64,000 nucleotides of DNA from Candidatus Krumholzibacteriia bacterium (GTDB lineage Bacteria > Krumholzibacteriota > Krumholzibacteriia > LZORAL124-64-63). The stretch is from contig JADGDU010000013.1 of NCBI GenBank assembly GCA_016744705.1, forward strand, positions 1-64,000, read 5' to 3'. Within the stretch, counting starts at the first letter, position 1. Every line of letters begins with the position of its first letter. Made by a program: the position numbers and the translations under genes. The notes under the pieces were generated by a model. The model did not search any database. It had not been told where the DNA came from and saw only the letters and a program-made list of their open reading frames with translations. This document shows positions 7,675-16,325 of the stretch, in pieces.

Positions 7675-9459
7675 ATGAAAAGGCTTCTCAATCTGATTCT
7701 TTGTGTCTTGGGTGCCGTTTCGGCTTCAGCGTCTCCTGGCGACTCTGGTTCCGAGTGGATTTGGGTTCACGGCCAGCTTGAGGGCGAAGCCAGCCAGAAA
7801 GAATACCTGGAGCACGCCACCCAAATGTTTGCCTATTATCAAGAACACGGCAGCATGATCGGCCGTTTGGTTGGGCAGGAGGAGTTGGCGTCTGTACCGA
7901 CTGAGCGCCTGGTAGTCATCGGGCCCATTCAGGCTTTCAGAAATATTGAACGCTACGGCCTACCGCTGGAAGTGAATTCCCTAGATGAAGTCACTCTTGG
8001 TGGCCATCTGCTCCAGGATGATCGCACGGGAATCTTTCTCAGAAATGAAAATCAAACCCTTTTTGCTTACACCGGATTATCTCCGGAAGGCTATCGTGAT
8101 GTTTTCACAGTGCCTACTGGAGAGAAGGCTTGCACCATCACTGAAGGCCAGGGTGTCGTATTATTCGAAGGTGAGTGGATAGACAAGGAATTGATTCTCC
8201 AAAAGGCTTCTTTTCTCGACCCGTATCCGCTTCAGGAAGATTTAAAGAATTTGGTTTTGCCCGAAGGCGCCCTTGTGGTGGAGCCCGTCTCGGGTGACGG
8301 GGCGTTTTCTCTGCTCACCCCATCCTTTGGGAAATGGCTGCGAAAATTTGTCCAGGGGCAAAGGGTCCTGTTCTTCGGTGAGGGCCATTGGAACAGCGGA
8401 GTGAATAATTTTTTTAAATTGATAGTGGAAGATTTGCTGGAGACAGGAGATGTGCGCGCCGTCTTCTTCGAGGTCAATTATTCCTTTACTGGATTTTATA
8501 ACTACTACGTTACGGAACCCGATGATGATCATGCTTATGAGTTTCTGGAAGTTAGGCTCCATCCCCTGGTCGCCTCATCGGGCACCCTTGATGTGCTGAA
8601 AATGCTGCGTGCCTGGAATCTCGCCCATCCGGAGCAGCAAGTCCGTATCGGTTGCCTGGATATGGAGTGGGGCACCTGGAACGTGGCTCGCAGCATTATC
8701 AATCCTTACTTCGGGCAACTTGAGAGCGGCTTCAAATTTGATTGGGAAAAGGAAGAAGGATGGCAGCACCTAAAAGAGTTGTTGGCTGAGGCCAAGAAAA
8801 GCAAAAGCATTGGTGAGTACCCGTTCCTGACCCCGCAATATATCGAATCGGTGATCACTAATCTGTGGGACACCCGAGAGATCGAGGATTTTAATAAGGA
8901 TCGCCAGCGCGGGATCATTCGAAACATGTGCGAGTTTAACGGTGATCTTCTGAAAGAAGGTCTGGTCCTGTTCAAAGGCGGCGGCTGGCACGCCTTGAAA
9001 CAGAAACCCGCGGGGGAGACATTCTTCCGGGATGCGGCCTACCTCAACGAGGTTTTTCCCCCAACAAAGGGCAAAGTTGTCACCCTCTATGCTCAGGGGC
9101 TGGGATTTCAATTCGGTGAGATTGCCGACCTCAATCTCAACCAGCACATGCCCTCGGCTACAAAGTACAACAAGCTTTTGCGCAATTTTCAGAAAGCATT
9201 GGCCGACGGGCGTGTGGAAAGGGATGCCTTTTATCTCCTCAATTCTGGTGGATTGAATGCCTTTGATAGCCTGGTTGCGAAGGCGGGATATTTATCGGAG
9301 CAGGACTATTTGCGCATTGTTTCGGTGGATTGGGAGGCGTTGACTAAGCTTTATGGTCTGTCAGTCGGGCAGAACAGGGTACAGGCCTACGACGCCATTG
9401 TGTATATTCTGCGTTCGGGAGTCGAAGTGATGCGGCCGCTGGATTTTAAAATGCGGTAA
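7675..9459 (+). CDS. Exported erythromycin-esterase-like (EreA/ChaN superfamily) protein
   Basis: About 594 aa with a signal peptide (MKRLLNLILCVLGAVSASAS). The start is ATG 7675, because GGAGG lies 8 nt upstream; an in-frame GTG at 7660 is less likely. From about residue 230 it resembles the EreA/ChaN fold: VLFFGEGHWNSG with Glu 236 and His 238, RAVFFEVNYSF, LKMLRAWNLAHPEQQVRIG and CLDMEWGTW. These match the E/H-containing active-site layout of erythromycin esterase homologues; the true substrate is unknown. The N-terminal 220 residues are not recognised. Its last about 20 codons (VYILRSGVEVMRPL) lie inside a dispersed repeat also found at 16200. Confidence 0.65.
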   Translation: MKRLLNLILCVLGAVSASASPGDSGSEWIWVHGQLEGEASQKEYLEHATQMFAYYQEHGSMIGRLVGQEELASVPTERLVVIGPIQAFRNIERYGLPLEVNSLDEVTLGGHLLQDDRTGIFLRNENQTLFAYTGLSPEGYRDVFTVPTGEKACTITEGQGVVLFEGEWIDKELILQKASFLDPYPLQEDLKNLVLPEGALVVEPVSGDGAFSLLTPSFGKWLRKFVQGQRVLFFGEGHWNSGVNNFFKLIVEDLLETGDVRAVFFEVNYSFTGFYNYYVTEPDDDHAYEFLEVRLHPLVASSGTLDVLKMLRAWNLAHPEQQVRIGCLDMEWGTWNVARSIINPYFGQLESGFKFDWEKEEGWQHLKELLAEAKKSKSIGEYPFLTPQYIESVITNLWDTREIEDFNKDRQRGIIRNMCEFNGDLLKEGLVLFKGGGWHALKQKPAGETFFRDAAYLNEVFPPTKGKVVTLYAQGLGFQFGEIADLNLNQHMPSATKYNKLLRNFQKALADGRVERDAFYLLNSGGLNAFDSLVAKAGYLSEQDYLRIVSVDWEALTKLYGLSVGQNRVQAYDAIVYILRSGVEVMRPLDFKMR

Positions 9460-9515
9460 ATATCAGGTGGCATGTCCCGTTGGTAAAAAGTTGAAGAACT
9501 GCGGCAATAAAAAGT
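9399..9515 (+). repeat. Dispersed repeat, copy B, overlapping the 3' end of a gene
   Basis: TGTGTATATTCTGCGTTCGG, then GAAGTGATGCGGCCGCTGG, then after the stop codon GGTGGCATGTCCCGTTGGTA and AAAAGTTGAAGAACT. The same blocks occur in the same order at about 16200-16310. Similarity runs through the stop codon into non-coding DNA, so the shared unit is a DNA repeat, not just a protein motif. Confidence 0.75.
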
Positions 9516-10086
9516 GCTCATAAAACTCATTGGAAATCTGAGCCAAAAATTGCCATAAAATCTTCTCGCACCCCTGCCGAAGCCGGCCAGCTGTTGAATT
9601 TTAAAAATTTTGCATCCCATTTTTCCTCTCATATGAAATTCTGACTCTTCAATTTCTGACCAAAATTTGTCTTAAGTTAAGAAGCCTTTTTTCAGGGGCC
9701 AAAGATGTCTTAAGGGTTGAAATTTTTAGAATTTCCTCTTCTAGGGGCTTTTTGATAGCAACACGATTGTTTGCGAGGTAACGCATTGAGACAGAGCAAG
9801 TTGCAAGTAATTGTCAAAATCAATGACTTGTTTTTCTATAAACAACTTCTTTGGGCATATTTAGACTGATCTAATCACTTTGCCATGAAATTCATGAAAA
9901 ACACCGTCGTTTTCGACAAAAACGCGACAATTGGTGCCTGCGGGATCTGGCTACGGAAATTTCTTTACTGACGTCCTGTTATTTGTTTGACAGGAAGGCG
10001 GCGGCGAATATCTTCCCGGAAAATGATTCGAAGGTCGCCTTCAAAAATCGGCCTGCACACTGAAGTTCTCTCCGAGAGGAAAGCTC
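9516..10086. other. Long AT-rich leader region before hydC
   Basis: 571 bp without a plausible gene. It is AT-rich to about 9960. CCTGT and ACAGG at about 9975-9995 make a short hairpin near the hydC side. No convincing promoter or Rex-type operator (TTGTGA and TCACAA halves) was found by eye, though a redox-controlled promoter would be expected here. Confidence 0.4.
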
Positions 10087-10599
10087 ATGACCCCAGCCGA
10101 AACCTTGGTCTGCTCCCGACAGTTTGAGCGAGTTTGCGAAATCCTCGATGACTTTCATCGGGACCCCCGCCGACTGATTCCTATCCTGCAGGCGGTTCAG
10201 GAAGAGTACCGCTACCTGCCCGAGAAAGTGCTGGCCTTTGTGGCCAACGCCTTGGATATACCCGCGGCTCGGGTTTACGGCGTGGCCACTTTCTACACAC
10301 ACTTCGCTCTTGCTCCCCGGGGCAAAAACATGATCAAGATTTGCGATGGCACCGCCTGCCATGTGCGAGGCAGCAACGATCTGGTCAAAGCCATCAAGGC
10401 CGAATTAAACCTGGCAAATGATGAAGATACCACGCCGGACATGCTCTTCACCTTTGAAACTGTCAGCTGCCTGGGCGCCTGTGGTTTGGCCCCCGTGATG
10501 GTTATCAACGAAGACGTGCACGGCCTGCTTACCTCTGAGCAAGCTGACGAATTTGTGCGCGCCGTTAAAGAGCTCGAACAGCAGGAGGCCAAGGCATGA
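10087..10599 (+). CDS. hydC: NAD-linked [FeFe] hydrogenase, gamma subunit (NuoE-like)
   Basis: A 170-aa thioredoxin-like [2Fe-2S] subunit passing electrons between the NAD(H) module and the rest of the complex. Cluster ligands are C86 and C91 (ICDGTACHVRG) and C128 and C132 (SCLGACGLAPV). RRLIPILQAVQEEYRYLPE and ARVYGVATFYTHF are typical of the NuoE/HndA family. GAGAGG precedes the ATG. It overlaps hydB by ATGA, so translation is coupled. The gene order C-B-A on one strand matches electron-bifurcating HydABC operons. Confidence 0.93.
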   Translation: MTPAETLVCSRQFERVCEILDDFHRDPRRLIPILQAVQEEYRYLPEKVLAFVANALDIPAARVYGVATFYTHFALAPRGKNMIKICDGTACHVRGSNDLVKAIKAELNLANDEDTTPDMLFTFETVSCLGACGLAPVMVINEDVHGLLTSEQADEFVRAVKELEQQEAKA

Positions 10600-12515
10600 G
10601 CACTGTCCAGAAAACCCTCGAAAAGCTTGCGTCCCGCCACCATGACCTGAGCCGGGCTTACAGCCACCGCATTGTGGTTTGCGCCGGTACCGGATGCATT
10701 GCCGGCGGCTCATTGAAAGTTCGTGATGCATTGGTTGAAGCCGCAGGAAAACAATGCCTTGATGCCATTACAACCCTCCGCTACGAAGAGCATGTCGAGT
10801 ACGAAAATGACCCTGACGAGGCAGTGCGCGTATCCGGCAGTGGCTGCCAGGGTTTTTGCCAGATGGGCCCTCTGGTCACCATCTACCCCGAAGGCATCCT
10901 CTATACCAAGGTGAAACCCGATGACGCTGAGGAAATTATCCGCAGCATGGCTAAAGGCACCGGTCCTGTGCAACGGTTGTTGTACAGTCAGCCTGGCACC
11001 GACCACGTTTGCCATGGTCCCGACGACATTCCTTTCTACCAGCTGCAAACCAGGCGGGTACTTGGTGACTGTGGCCGCATTGAACCCGGAGACCTGGGTG
11101 AGTACGTGGCGGGGGGTGGCTATAGTGCCGCGAAAGAGGCGTGGTGTCACATGCAACCTGAAGATGTTTGCAGTATCGTTTTGGACTCGGGGTTGCGCGG
11201 GCGAGGAGGGGGTGGTTTTCCCACTGGGCACAAATGGCAGTTGACCCTGAACCAACCCGGGAAGCACAAGGTTGTTGTCTGCAACGGCGATGAAGGAGAT
11301 CCCGGTGCATTCATGGATCGTTCGGTTATGGAAGGCAATCCCCACAGTGTCATCGAAGGCATGCTCATTGCCGCTCATGCGATCGGGGCGGACCGTGGCC
11401 TGGTCTATGTTCGCGCTGAGTATCCTCTGGCTGTTTCCCGCATGCACCAGGCGGTCATCGATGCTGGTGATCTGGGACTGTTGGGCATGAACGTAATGAG
11501 TACCGGCCGAACCTTCGATCTGGAAGTAATGGAGGGCGCCGGTGCCTTCGTCTGTGGAGAAGAAACCGCTCTGCTGGCCTCGGTGGCCGGGCGGCGCGGC
11601 ATGCCCTCACCCAAGCCACCTTTTCCCAGCGAAAAGGGGCTCGATGGCCAGCCAACGGTCATCAACAACGTTGAAACTCTGGCCTCAGTGCCGTTCATCC
11701 TGCGTGAAGGAGCCCATGCTTATCGTCGGGTGGGAACGGACAGCTCTCCAGGAACCAAAACCTTCGCCCTGACCGGTCATGTGGCCAATACCGGGCTCAT
11801 TGAAGTGCCTTTCGGCACTACTTTGCGCCAGGTAGTTGAAACTATTGGCGGCGGTGTGACCGACAACCGGGGAAACCTCATTGAAGGCACCTTCAAGGCC
11901 GTGCAAATTGGTGGCCCCAGCGGCGGATGCCTCACCCAGGATCACCTGGATCTGCCCCTTGATTTCGACAGCCTCGGCAAAGTGGGCGCCATGGTTGGAT
12001 CCGGTGGTCTGGTGGTCATGAACCAGCATACCTGCATGGTCAAAGTGGCTCGTTTCTTCATGCAATTCACCCAGAACGAAAGCTGTGGCAAATGCGTACC
12101 CTGCCGTGAAGGCACCCGCCAGATGCTTGCCCTGCTGGATGACATCATCGAAGGCCGCGGCACCATCCAAACCCTTGAATTGCTTGAACGAACGGCCCGT
12201 ACTGTGGCCCGCTCATCGCTGTGCGGACTTGGAAAAACCGCACCCAGCCCTGTGCTGTCAACCTTGCAGCATTTCCGCCAGGAATACGAAGCCCACGTGC
12301 TTCACGATTGTTGCCCGGCTGGGCAGTGTGAAGCCTTTGCCATCGTGGAAATCGATGGCGAACTGTGCCGTGGCTGTATGGTCTGCAAGAAGAAATGCCC
12401 GGTGGATGCGATCAGTGGTGAGCGCAAAGAAAAACACGTCATCGACCCCGAGAAATGCATCCGATGTGGTGCCTGCCTCGAGGCCTGCAAATTCAACGCT
12501 ATCCTGGGTTTGTAA
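10596..12515 (+). CDS. hydB: NAD-linked [FeFe] hydrogenase, beta subunit (NuoF-like, flavoprotein)
   Basis: A 639-aa subunit binding NAD(H), FMN and several Fe-S clusters. The N-terminus is an extra thioredoxin-like [2Fe-2S] domain (CAGTGCIAGGS, then GSGCQGFCQMGP). The NuoF core has the glycine-rich NADH/FMN loop LRGRGGGGFPTG and CNGDEGDPGAFMDR, and the [4Fe-4S] site ESCGKCVPCREGT. The C-terminus has two ferredoxin [4Fe-4S] motifs, CRGCMVCKKKCP and CIRCGACLEACK. This order equals Thermotoga-type HydB. It is the site of NADH exchange and, in bifurcating enzymes, of flavin-based bifurcation. It overlaps hydC by 4 bp; hydA follows after 20 bp. Confidence 0.95.
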   Translation: MSTVQKTLEKLASRHHDLSRAYSHRIVVCAGTGCIAGGSLKVRDALVEAAGKQCLDAITTLRYEEHVEYENDPDEAVRVSGSGCQGFCQMGPLVTIYPEGILYTKVKPDDAEEIIRSMAKGTGPVQRLLYSQPGTDHVCHGPDDIPFYQLQTRRVLGDCGRIEPGDLGEYVAGGGYSAAKEAWCHMQPEDVCSIVLDSGLRGRGGGGFPTGHKWQLTLNQPGKHKVVVCNGDEGDPGAFMDRSVMEGNPHSVIEGMLIAAHAIGADRGLVYVRAEYPLAVSRMHQAVIDAGDLGLLGMNVMSTGRTFDLEVMEGAGAFVCGEETALLASVAGRRGMPSPKPPFPSEKGLDGQPTVINNVETLASVPFILREGAHAYRRVGTDSSPGTKTFALTGHVANTGLIEVPFGTTLRQVVETIGGGVTDNRGNLIEGTFKAVQIGGPSGGCLTQDHLDLPLDFDSLGKVGAMVGSGGLVVMNQHTCMVKVARFFMQFTQNESCGKCVPCREGTRQMLALLDDIIEGRGTIQTLELLERTARTVARSSLCGLGKTAPSPVLSTLQHFRQEYEAHVLHDCCPAGQCEAFAIVEIDGELCRGCMVCKKKCPVDAISGERKEKHVIDPEKCIRCGACLEACKFNAILGL

Positions 12516-12535
12516 CCTGAGGATCGGAGACTGTC

Positions 12536-14539
12536 ATGATTTTGAAAAATACCATGGTCGTCGATGGCCATGAACTTCCCATCAACGGCGAGCGTAACGT
12601 TCTTGAGTTGTGCCGCAAGGCCGGCATTGAAATTCCTTCATTCTGCTACCACTCCGACTTGTCAGTATTCGGAGCCTGCCGATTGTGTCTGGTTGAGGTG
12701 GAAGGGCGCGGCGTGACCACCAGTTGCACCCTGGTTCCTGAACCGGGCCTGAAGGTCCGAACCACAAACCAGGAGATTCGAGAAATGCGGCGCACCAACG
12801 TGGAATTGCTTCTGGCCAGCCACGACATGAGTTGCCCCACCTGCCCCAAGGGTGGGGACTGCAAACTGCAGAATCTGGCCCGCCGTTTGGGTGTTCGCGA
12901 TGTTCCTTACGCGGCTTTCACCCCTCATAAGCCCAAGGACCAAAGTTCCTTGGCGGTGGAGATAGACCCGAACCGGTGCGTCCTGTGCGGCGACTGTGTT
13001 CGAGCCTGTGGTGAAATTGCCGGTGTCGGGTGTTTGGATTTTGCCCATCGCGGTTCCGACGCCTGTATCAGCCCCGCCTTCGGGCTGCCCCTGTCTGAAA
13101 CCGAATGTGTGGGCTGCGGCCAGTGTGCAGCCGTCTGTCCCACCGGGGCCATCATGCCCAAAAGTGAAGTGGAGCAGGTCTGGCAGGATCTGGATAACCC
13201 GGACAAGACGGTAGTGGTGCAGATGGCTCCAGCGGTGCGCGTGGCCCTCGGTGAATCCTTTGGCGTGCCCGCCGGAACCGGCACAACCGGACGCATTGTT
13301 GCCGCCCTGCATCGTCTGGGTTTTGACCAGGTTTATGACACAGCCTTCGCTGCGGACCTGACGGCAAGGGAAGAAGCCCATGAACTGGGTGAACGATTGG
13401 CCAGTGGTGAAAATTTGCCCCTGCTAACTTCCTGTTGCCCAGCCTGGGTGCAGTCCGTGGAGCGATTCCATCCCGAACTTCTGGGCAACCTGAGCACCTG
13501 CCGCAGCCCCCAGCAGATGTTCGGCTCGGTTGCCCGCAACCAACTTCCCGAGCTGTTGGGGGTGGACCCGGAAAATCTGGTCATCGTGTCCCTGATGCCC
13601 TGCACCGCAAAGAAGGTGGAAGCTCGTCGCCCGGAATTTGCCGTTGAAAACCGGCCCGACATTGACCATGTGCTGACCACCCGTGAACTGGCCCGCATGA
13701 TTGACGAGCACGGCCTGGTGTTCTCTTCCCTGGACCCCGAGCCCCTTGACATGCCCATGGGTTTCAAAACCGGCGCCGGTGTTGTTTTCGGCGGAAGCGG
13801 CGGTGTGGTCGAAGCGGTGGCCCGTCATTTGACCGGAGAAACCGGGATGATCCGCAACAGCGTGGACATGGACGACCTGCCTTCAGTGCGCAGCATGGAT
13901 CTCATCCTTGAAGACCGTAAACTGAAGGTGGCGGTGGTGCACGGTCTGGCCGCTGCCAGGGAAGTGTCGCAGGAAATTATCCGCGGCAACCCGCGGGGGT
14001 TCCATCTGATGGAAGTCATGGCCTGCCCCGGCGGTTGTGTTGGCGGAGCCGGTCAACCGCCAACCACACTGACAACCATCCGCAAGGATCGTTCTATGGG
14101 GCTGGATCAGGCCGACCGCAGCCTGCAATTGCATTGCCCCGGGGAAAACCCCATGGTCAACAAAGTGTACGACAATCTGATTGGTGAACCCGGAAGTGAG
14201 CGCGCCCACGAACTGCTGCACACCCACTTTCACAGCCGGCGCCGTTTGGCGGAAAATGCTCTGAGTTTGATCCAAAGCCAGAATGAAAACTGCCTGGAAG
14301 TGCGCATCTGTGTGGGAGCCAATTGCCAGGCCCACAATTCCCATGACCTGCTGGTCAAAACCGTGGAATGGGTAACGGAACATGGTTTGGTGGAAGATGT
14401 GGATGTGGCAGCTACTTTTTGCTTCGAAAATTGCGGCCAAGCGCCCAACGCTCGAGTGGGCGACCAGCTAATCTCCCGATGCACCCTGGAACAGATCACC
14501 GATGCGGTACAGAAAGAGTTCAGCAAAGCAGCTTCATAA
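12536..14539 (+). CDS. hydA: [FeFe] hydrogenase, catalytic alpha subunit
   Basis: A 667-aa H2-forming subunit. From the N-terminus: a plant-type [2Fe-2S] domain (CYHSDLSVFGACRLC), a His-ligated [4Fe-4S] site (HDMSCPTCPKGGDC, about 96-109), two [4Fe-4S] motifs (CVLCGDCVRAC and CVGCGQCAAVCP), then the H-cluster domain with L1 TSCCPAW (298-304), L2 MPCTAKKVE (354-362) and L3 EVMACPGGCVGGAGQP (493-508). All four H-cluster cysteines are present. A further thioredoxin-like [2Fe-2S] domain closes the protein (ICVGANC, then FCFENCGQ), as in Thermotoga HydA. With hydCB it should run 2 H2 from NADH plus reduced ferredoxin, or the reverse. The maturases hydEFG are not in the window. Confidence 0.96.
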   Translation: MILKNTMVVDGHELPINGERNVLELCRKAGIEIPSFCYHSDLSVFGACRLCLVEVEGRGVTTSCTLVPEPGLKVRTTNQEIREMRRTNVELLLASHDMSCPTCPKGGDCKLQNLARRLGVRDVPYAAFTPHKPKDQSSLAVEIDPNRCVLCGDCVRACGEIAGVGCLDFAHRGSDACISPAFGLPLSETECVGCGQCAAVCPTGAIMPKSEVEQVWQDLDNPDKTVVVQMAPAVRVALGESFGVPAGTGTTGRIVAALHRLGFDQVYDTAFAADLTAREEAHELGERLASGENLPLLTSCCPAWVQSVERFHPELLGNLSTCRSPQQMFGSVARNQLPELLGVDPENLVIVSLMPCTAKKVEARRPEFAVENRPDIDHVLTTRELARMIDEHGLVFSSLDPEPLDMPMGFKTGAGVVFGGSGGVVEAVARHLTGETGMIRNSVDMDDLPSVRSMDLILEDRKLKVAVVHGLAAAREVSQEIIRGNPRGFHLMEVMACPGGCVGGAGQPPTTLTTIRKDRSMGLDQADRSLQLHCPGENPMVNKVYDNLIGEPGSERAHELLHTHFHSRRRLAENALSLIQSQNENCLEVRICVGANCQAHNSHDLLVKTVEWVTEHGLVEDVDVAATFCFENCGQAPNARVGDQLISRCTLEQITDAVQKEFSKAAS

Positions 14540-14586
14540 AGAAGCTGAGTGCCGGAATGCCCATGCCCAATGTTGATTGTTTTATA

Positions 14587-14622
14587 AGCCCCTGCTTCCC
14601 TTTGGGAGTAGGGGCTTTTTTG
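14587..14622 (+). terminator. Terminator of the hydCBA operon
   Basis: AGCCCCTGCTTCCC (14587-14600) pairs with GGGAGTAGGGGCT (14604-14616) with one bulge, followed by TTTTTG. It lies about 50 bp after the hydA stop. Confidence 0.88.
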
Positions 14623-14770
14623 TCACCTGTGCCTACCCAAAACTCAATGGTTCAAGAAATCACGCCAATAAGTAGCTTGATTTTATCTCAGATGCCGGGC
14701 GATGGAGTTTTGTCTACGCACAATGCATAGCGAAATTTCCCCCGGTCTTTCAATTAGATAGCATCAAAGC

Positions 14771-14800
14771 TTGCAATCTGCCGGGTATAAAAGTTACAAT
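14771..14800 (+). promoter_or_regulatory. Candidate sigma-70 promoter for the first DUF4143 ATPase
   Basis: TTGCAA (14771-14776), an 18-bp spacer and TACAAT (14795-14800) lie 54 bp before the ATG at 14855. The rest of the 14540-14854 gap holds only the hydCBA terminator. Confidence 0.4.
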
Positions 14801-14854
14801 TAGCCGAGAAGCTTTCTTTCAATCTGCCGCATGTTTTGTACTTGGAGAAATACG

Positions 14855-16102
14855 ATGAAGAAACAAAACTATATAGAACGGTTTGTCCAACAGAGACTTC
14901 AAGACGCCTTGACTGACACACCTGTCGTTCTGGTCCACGGCCCTCGACAGTGTGGTAAGACGACACTTGTGAAACACTTTTTAGGAAAACAAGGCTATTC
15001 CTACTTCAGTTTCGATGATGAAGGCATTTTGGCGGCTGCTACTGAGGATCCAGTAGGGTTTGTCGCCGGATTGCCTGAGTTTGTTATTCTGGATGAGGTT
15101 CAGCGTGTGCCTGGGTTGTTTGTATCCATAAAACTAGCGGTTGATAGAAATCGCTATCCGGGGCGCTTCATTCTTACAGGTTCTTCAAATGTTCTGTTGC
15201 TTCCCAAGTTGTCCGATTCTCTGGCAGGTCGCATGGAGATAATCCGTTTGCACCCGCTCTCACGTTGTGAGGTGCTGGGTGAAGATTCATCATTTATCGA
15301 TATGCTCTTTGATGGTGATGTGGGCACTTATCGAACGGATCGCTTGGGGGACCAAGTTGCAGAATTGGTGGCTACTGGTGGATATCCTGAGGCCCATGCC
15401 AGAACCACAGCAGGAAGGCGTAAAGCTTGGTGTCGGGATTACATTGAGACAATCACACAACGGGATGTGAGAGAACTGGCACGGATTCAAGGTCTGAATG
15501 CAATACCGAATCTTCTGGCAATGGCTGCCGCTCAGAGTGCCCAACTATTCAACCTGTCAGAATTGGCTGGACCATTCAATTTGAGCCGCCCAACGATTAA
15601 TGACTATGTGACTCTCTTGGAAGGGATTTTCATGGTTCATAGGCTTCGCCCATGGCATACCAACTTATTAAGCCGACTAGTAAAGACCCCAAAGCTGCAC
15701 ATCAGTGACACCGGGCTCGCATGCGCGCTACTGGATTTGACACCTGATGATCTGAGGGGAGACAGGCAACGCCTCGGACATTTACTGGAGACTTTTGTAG
15801 TCCAGGAGCTTCGCAGACAAGCCAGTTGGAGTGAGCGCCCACCGGTTTTTCACCACTTCAGGAATAGAGATGGAGTAGAAGTGGATCTTGTATTGGAAAG
15901 AGGACCAGATAAGGTTTCAGCTGTTGAGGTGAAGCTGTCTGCAACTGTTACAACGAAAGATTTTAGAGGGTTACGAAAAATTCAAACAGCATTGGGCAAT
16001 CGCTTCAAAAGTGGAGTTGTTCTCTACGACGGGGAGGAATTGTTACCGTTTGGAGAACAGCTTTGGGCAATTCCTTTGGGGAGAGTTTGGGGCAAAGGAT
16101 AA
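14855..16102 (+). CDS. AAA-14/DUF4143 ATPase, copy 1
   Basis: About 415 aa. Walker A is GPRQCGKTT, Walker B is FVILDEVQ, with a sensor-like FILTGSSN and SLAGRMEII. The C-terminal DUF4143 half includes the LSRPTINDYVTLLEGIFMV winged-helix-like stretch and a PD-(D/E)xK-like segment GVEVDLVLE followed by AVEVK. These ATPases are widespread, often multi-copy, and of unknown function. ATG 14855 is preferred over 14831 because GGAGAAATACG lies directly upstream. A second, diverged copy is at 61027. A dispersed repeat begins about 40 bp after the stop. Confidence 0.88.
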   Translation: MKKQNYIERFVQQRLQDALTDTPVVLVHGPRQCGKTTLVKHFLGKQGYSYFSFDDEGILAAATEDPVGFVAGLPEFVILDEVQRVPGLFVSIKLAVDRNRYPGRFILTGSSNVLLLPKLSDSLAGRMEIIRLHPLSRCEVLGEDSSFIDMLFDGDVGTYRTDRLGDQVAELVATGGYPEAHARTTAGRRKAWCRDYIETITQRDVRELARIQGLNAIPNLLAMAAAQSAQLFNLSELAGPFNLSRPTINDYVTLLEGIFMVHRLRPWHTNLLSRLVKTPKLHISDTGLACALLDLTPDDLRGDRQRLGHLLETFVVQELRRQASWSERPPVFHHFRNRDGVEVDLVLERGPDKVSAVEVKLSATVTTKDFRGLRKIQTALGNRFKSGVVLYDGEELLPFGEQLWAIPLGRVWGKG

Positions 16103-16138
16103 ACTCAAGGAGTAGATAAGGAAATCCTCCACCAGGGA

Positions 16139-16315
16139 TCGTAATTCTCCTCCCCTCTACTTTTCAAAAAAGTACCCCTCGGGGGGTGAACTTTGACATA
16201 GTGTATATTCTGCGTTCCGGAATTGAAGTGATGCGGCCGCTGGTTTTATAACTGCCCTGATTGGCAGATGGCATGGACGGTTGGTAAAAGTTTGAAAGAC
16301 TCTGGTTAAAAAAAA
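16139..16315 (+). repeat. Dispersed repeat, copy C (composite of the A and B types)
   Basis: The left part, to about 16198, matches copy A (4455-4513). From GTGTATATTCTGCGTTCCGG at 16201 it matches copy B (9399-9515), including GAAGTGATGCGGCCGCTGG and GTTGGTAAAAGTTTGAAAGA. The unit is thus a longer element, of which A and B are partial copies. The centre ACCCCTCGGGGGGT is nearly palindromic. It extends to the ribosome site of the crotonase gene. Confidence 0.7.
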
Positions 16316-16325
16316 GGATTCTGTT

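Noticed and set aside
9516..10086. A Rex-type operator before the hydrogenase genes
   Set aside because: No TTGTGA/TCACAA inverted pair could be found by eye, despite expectation.
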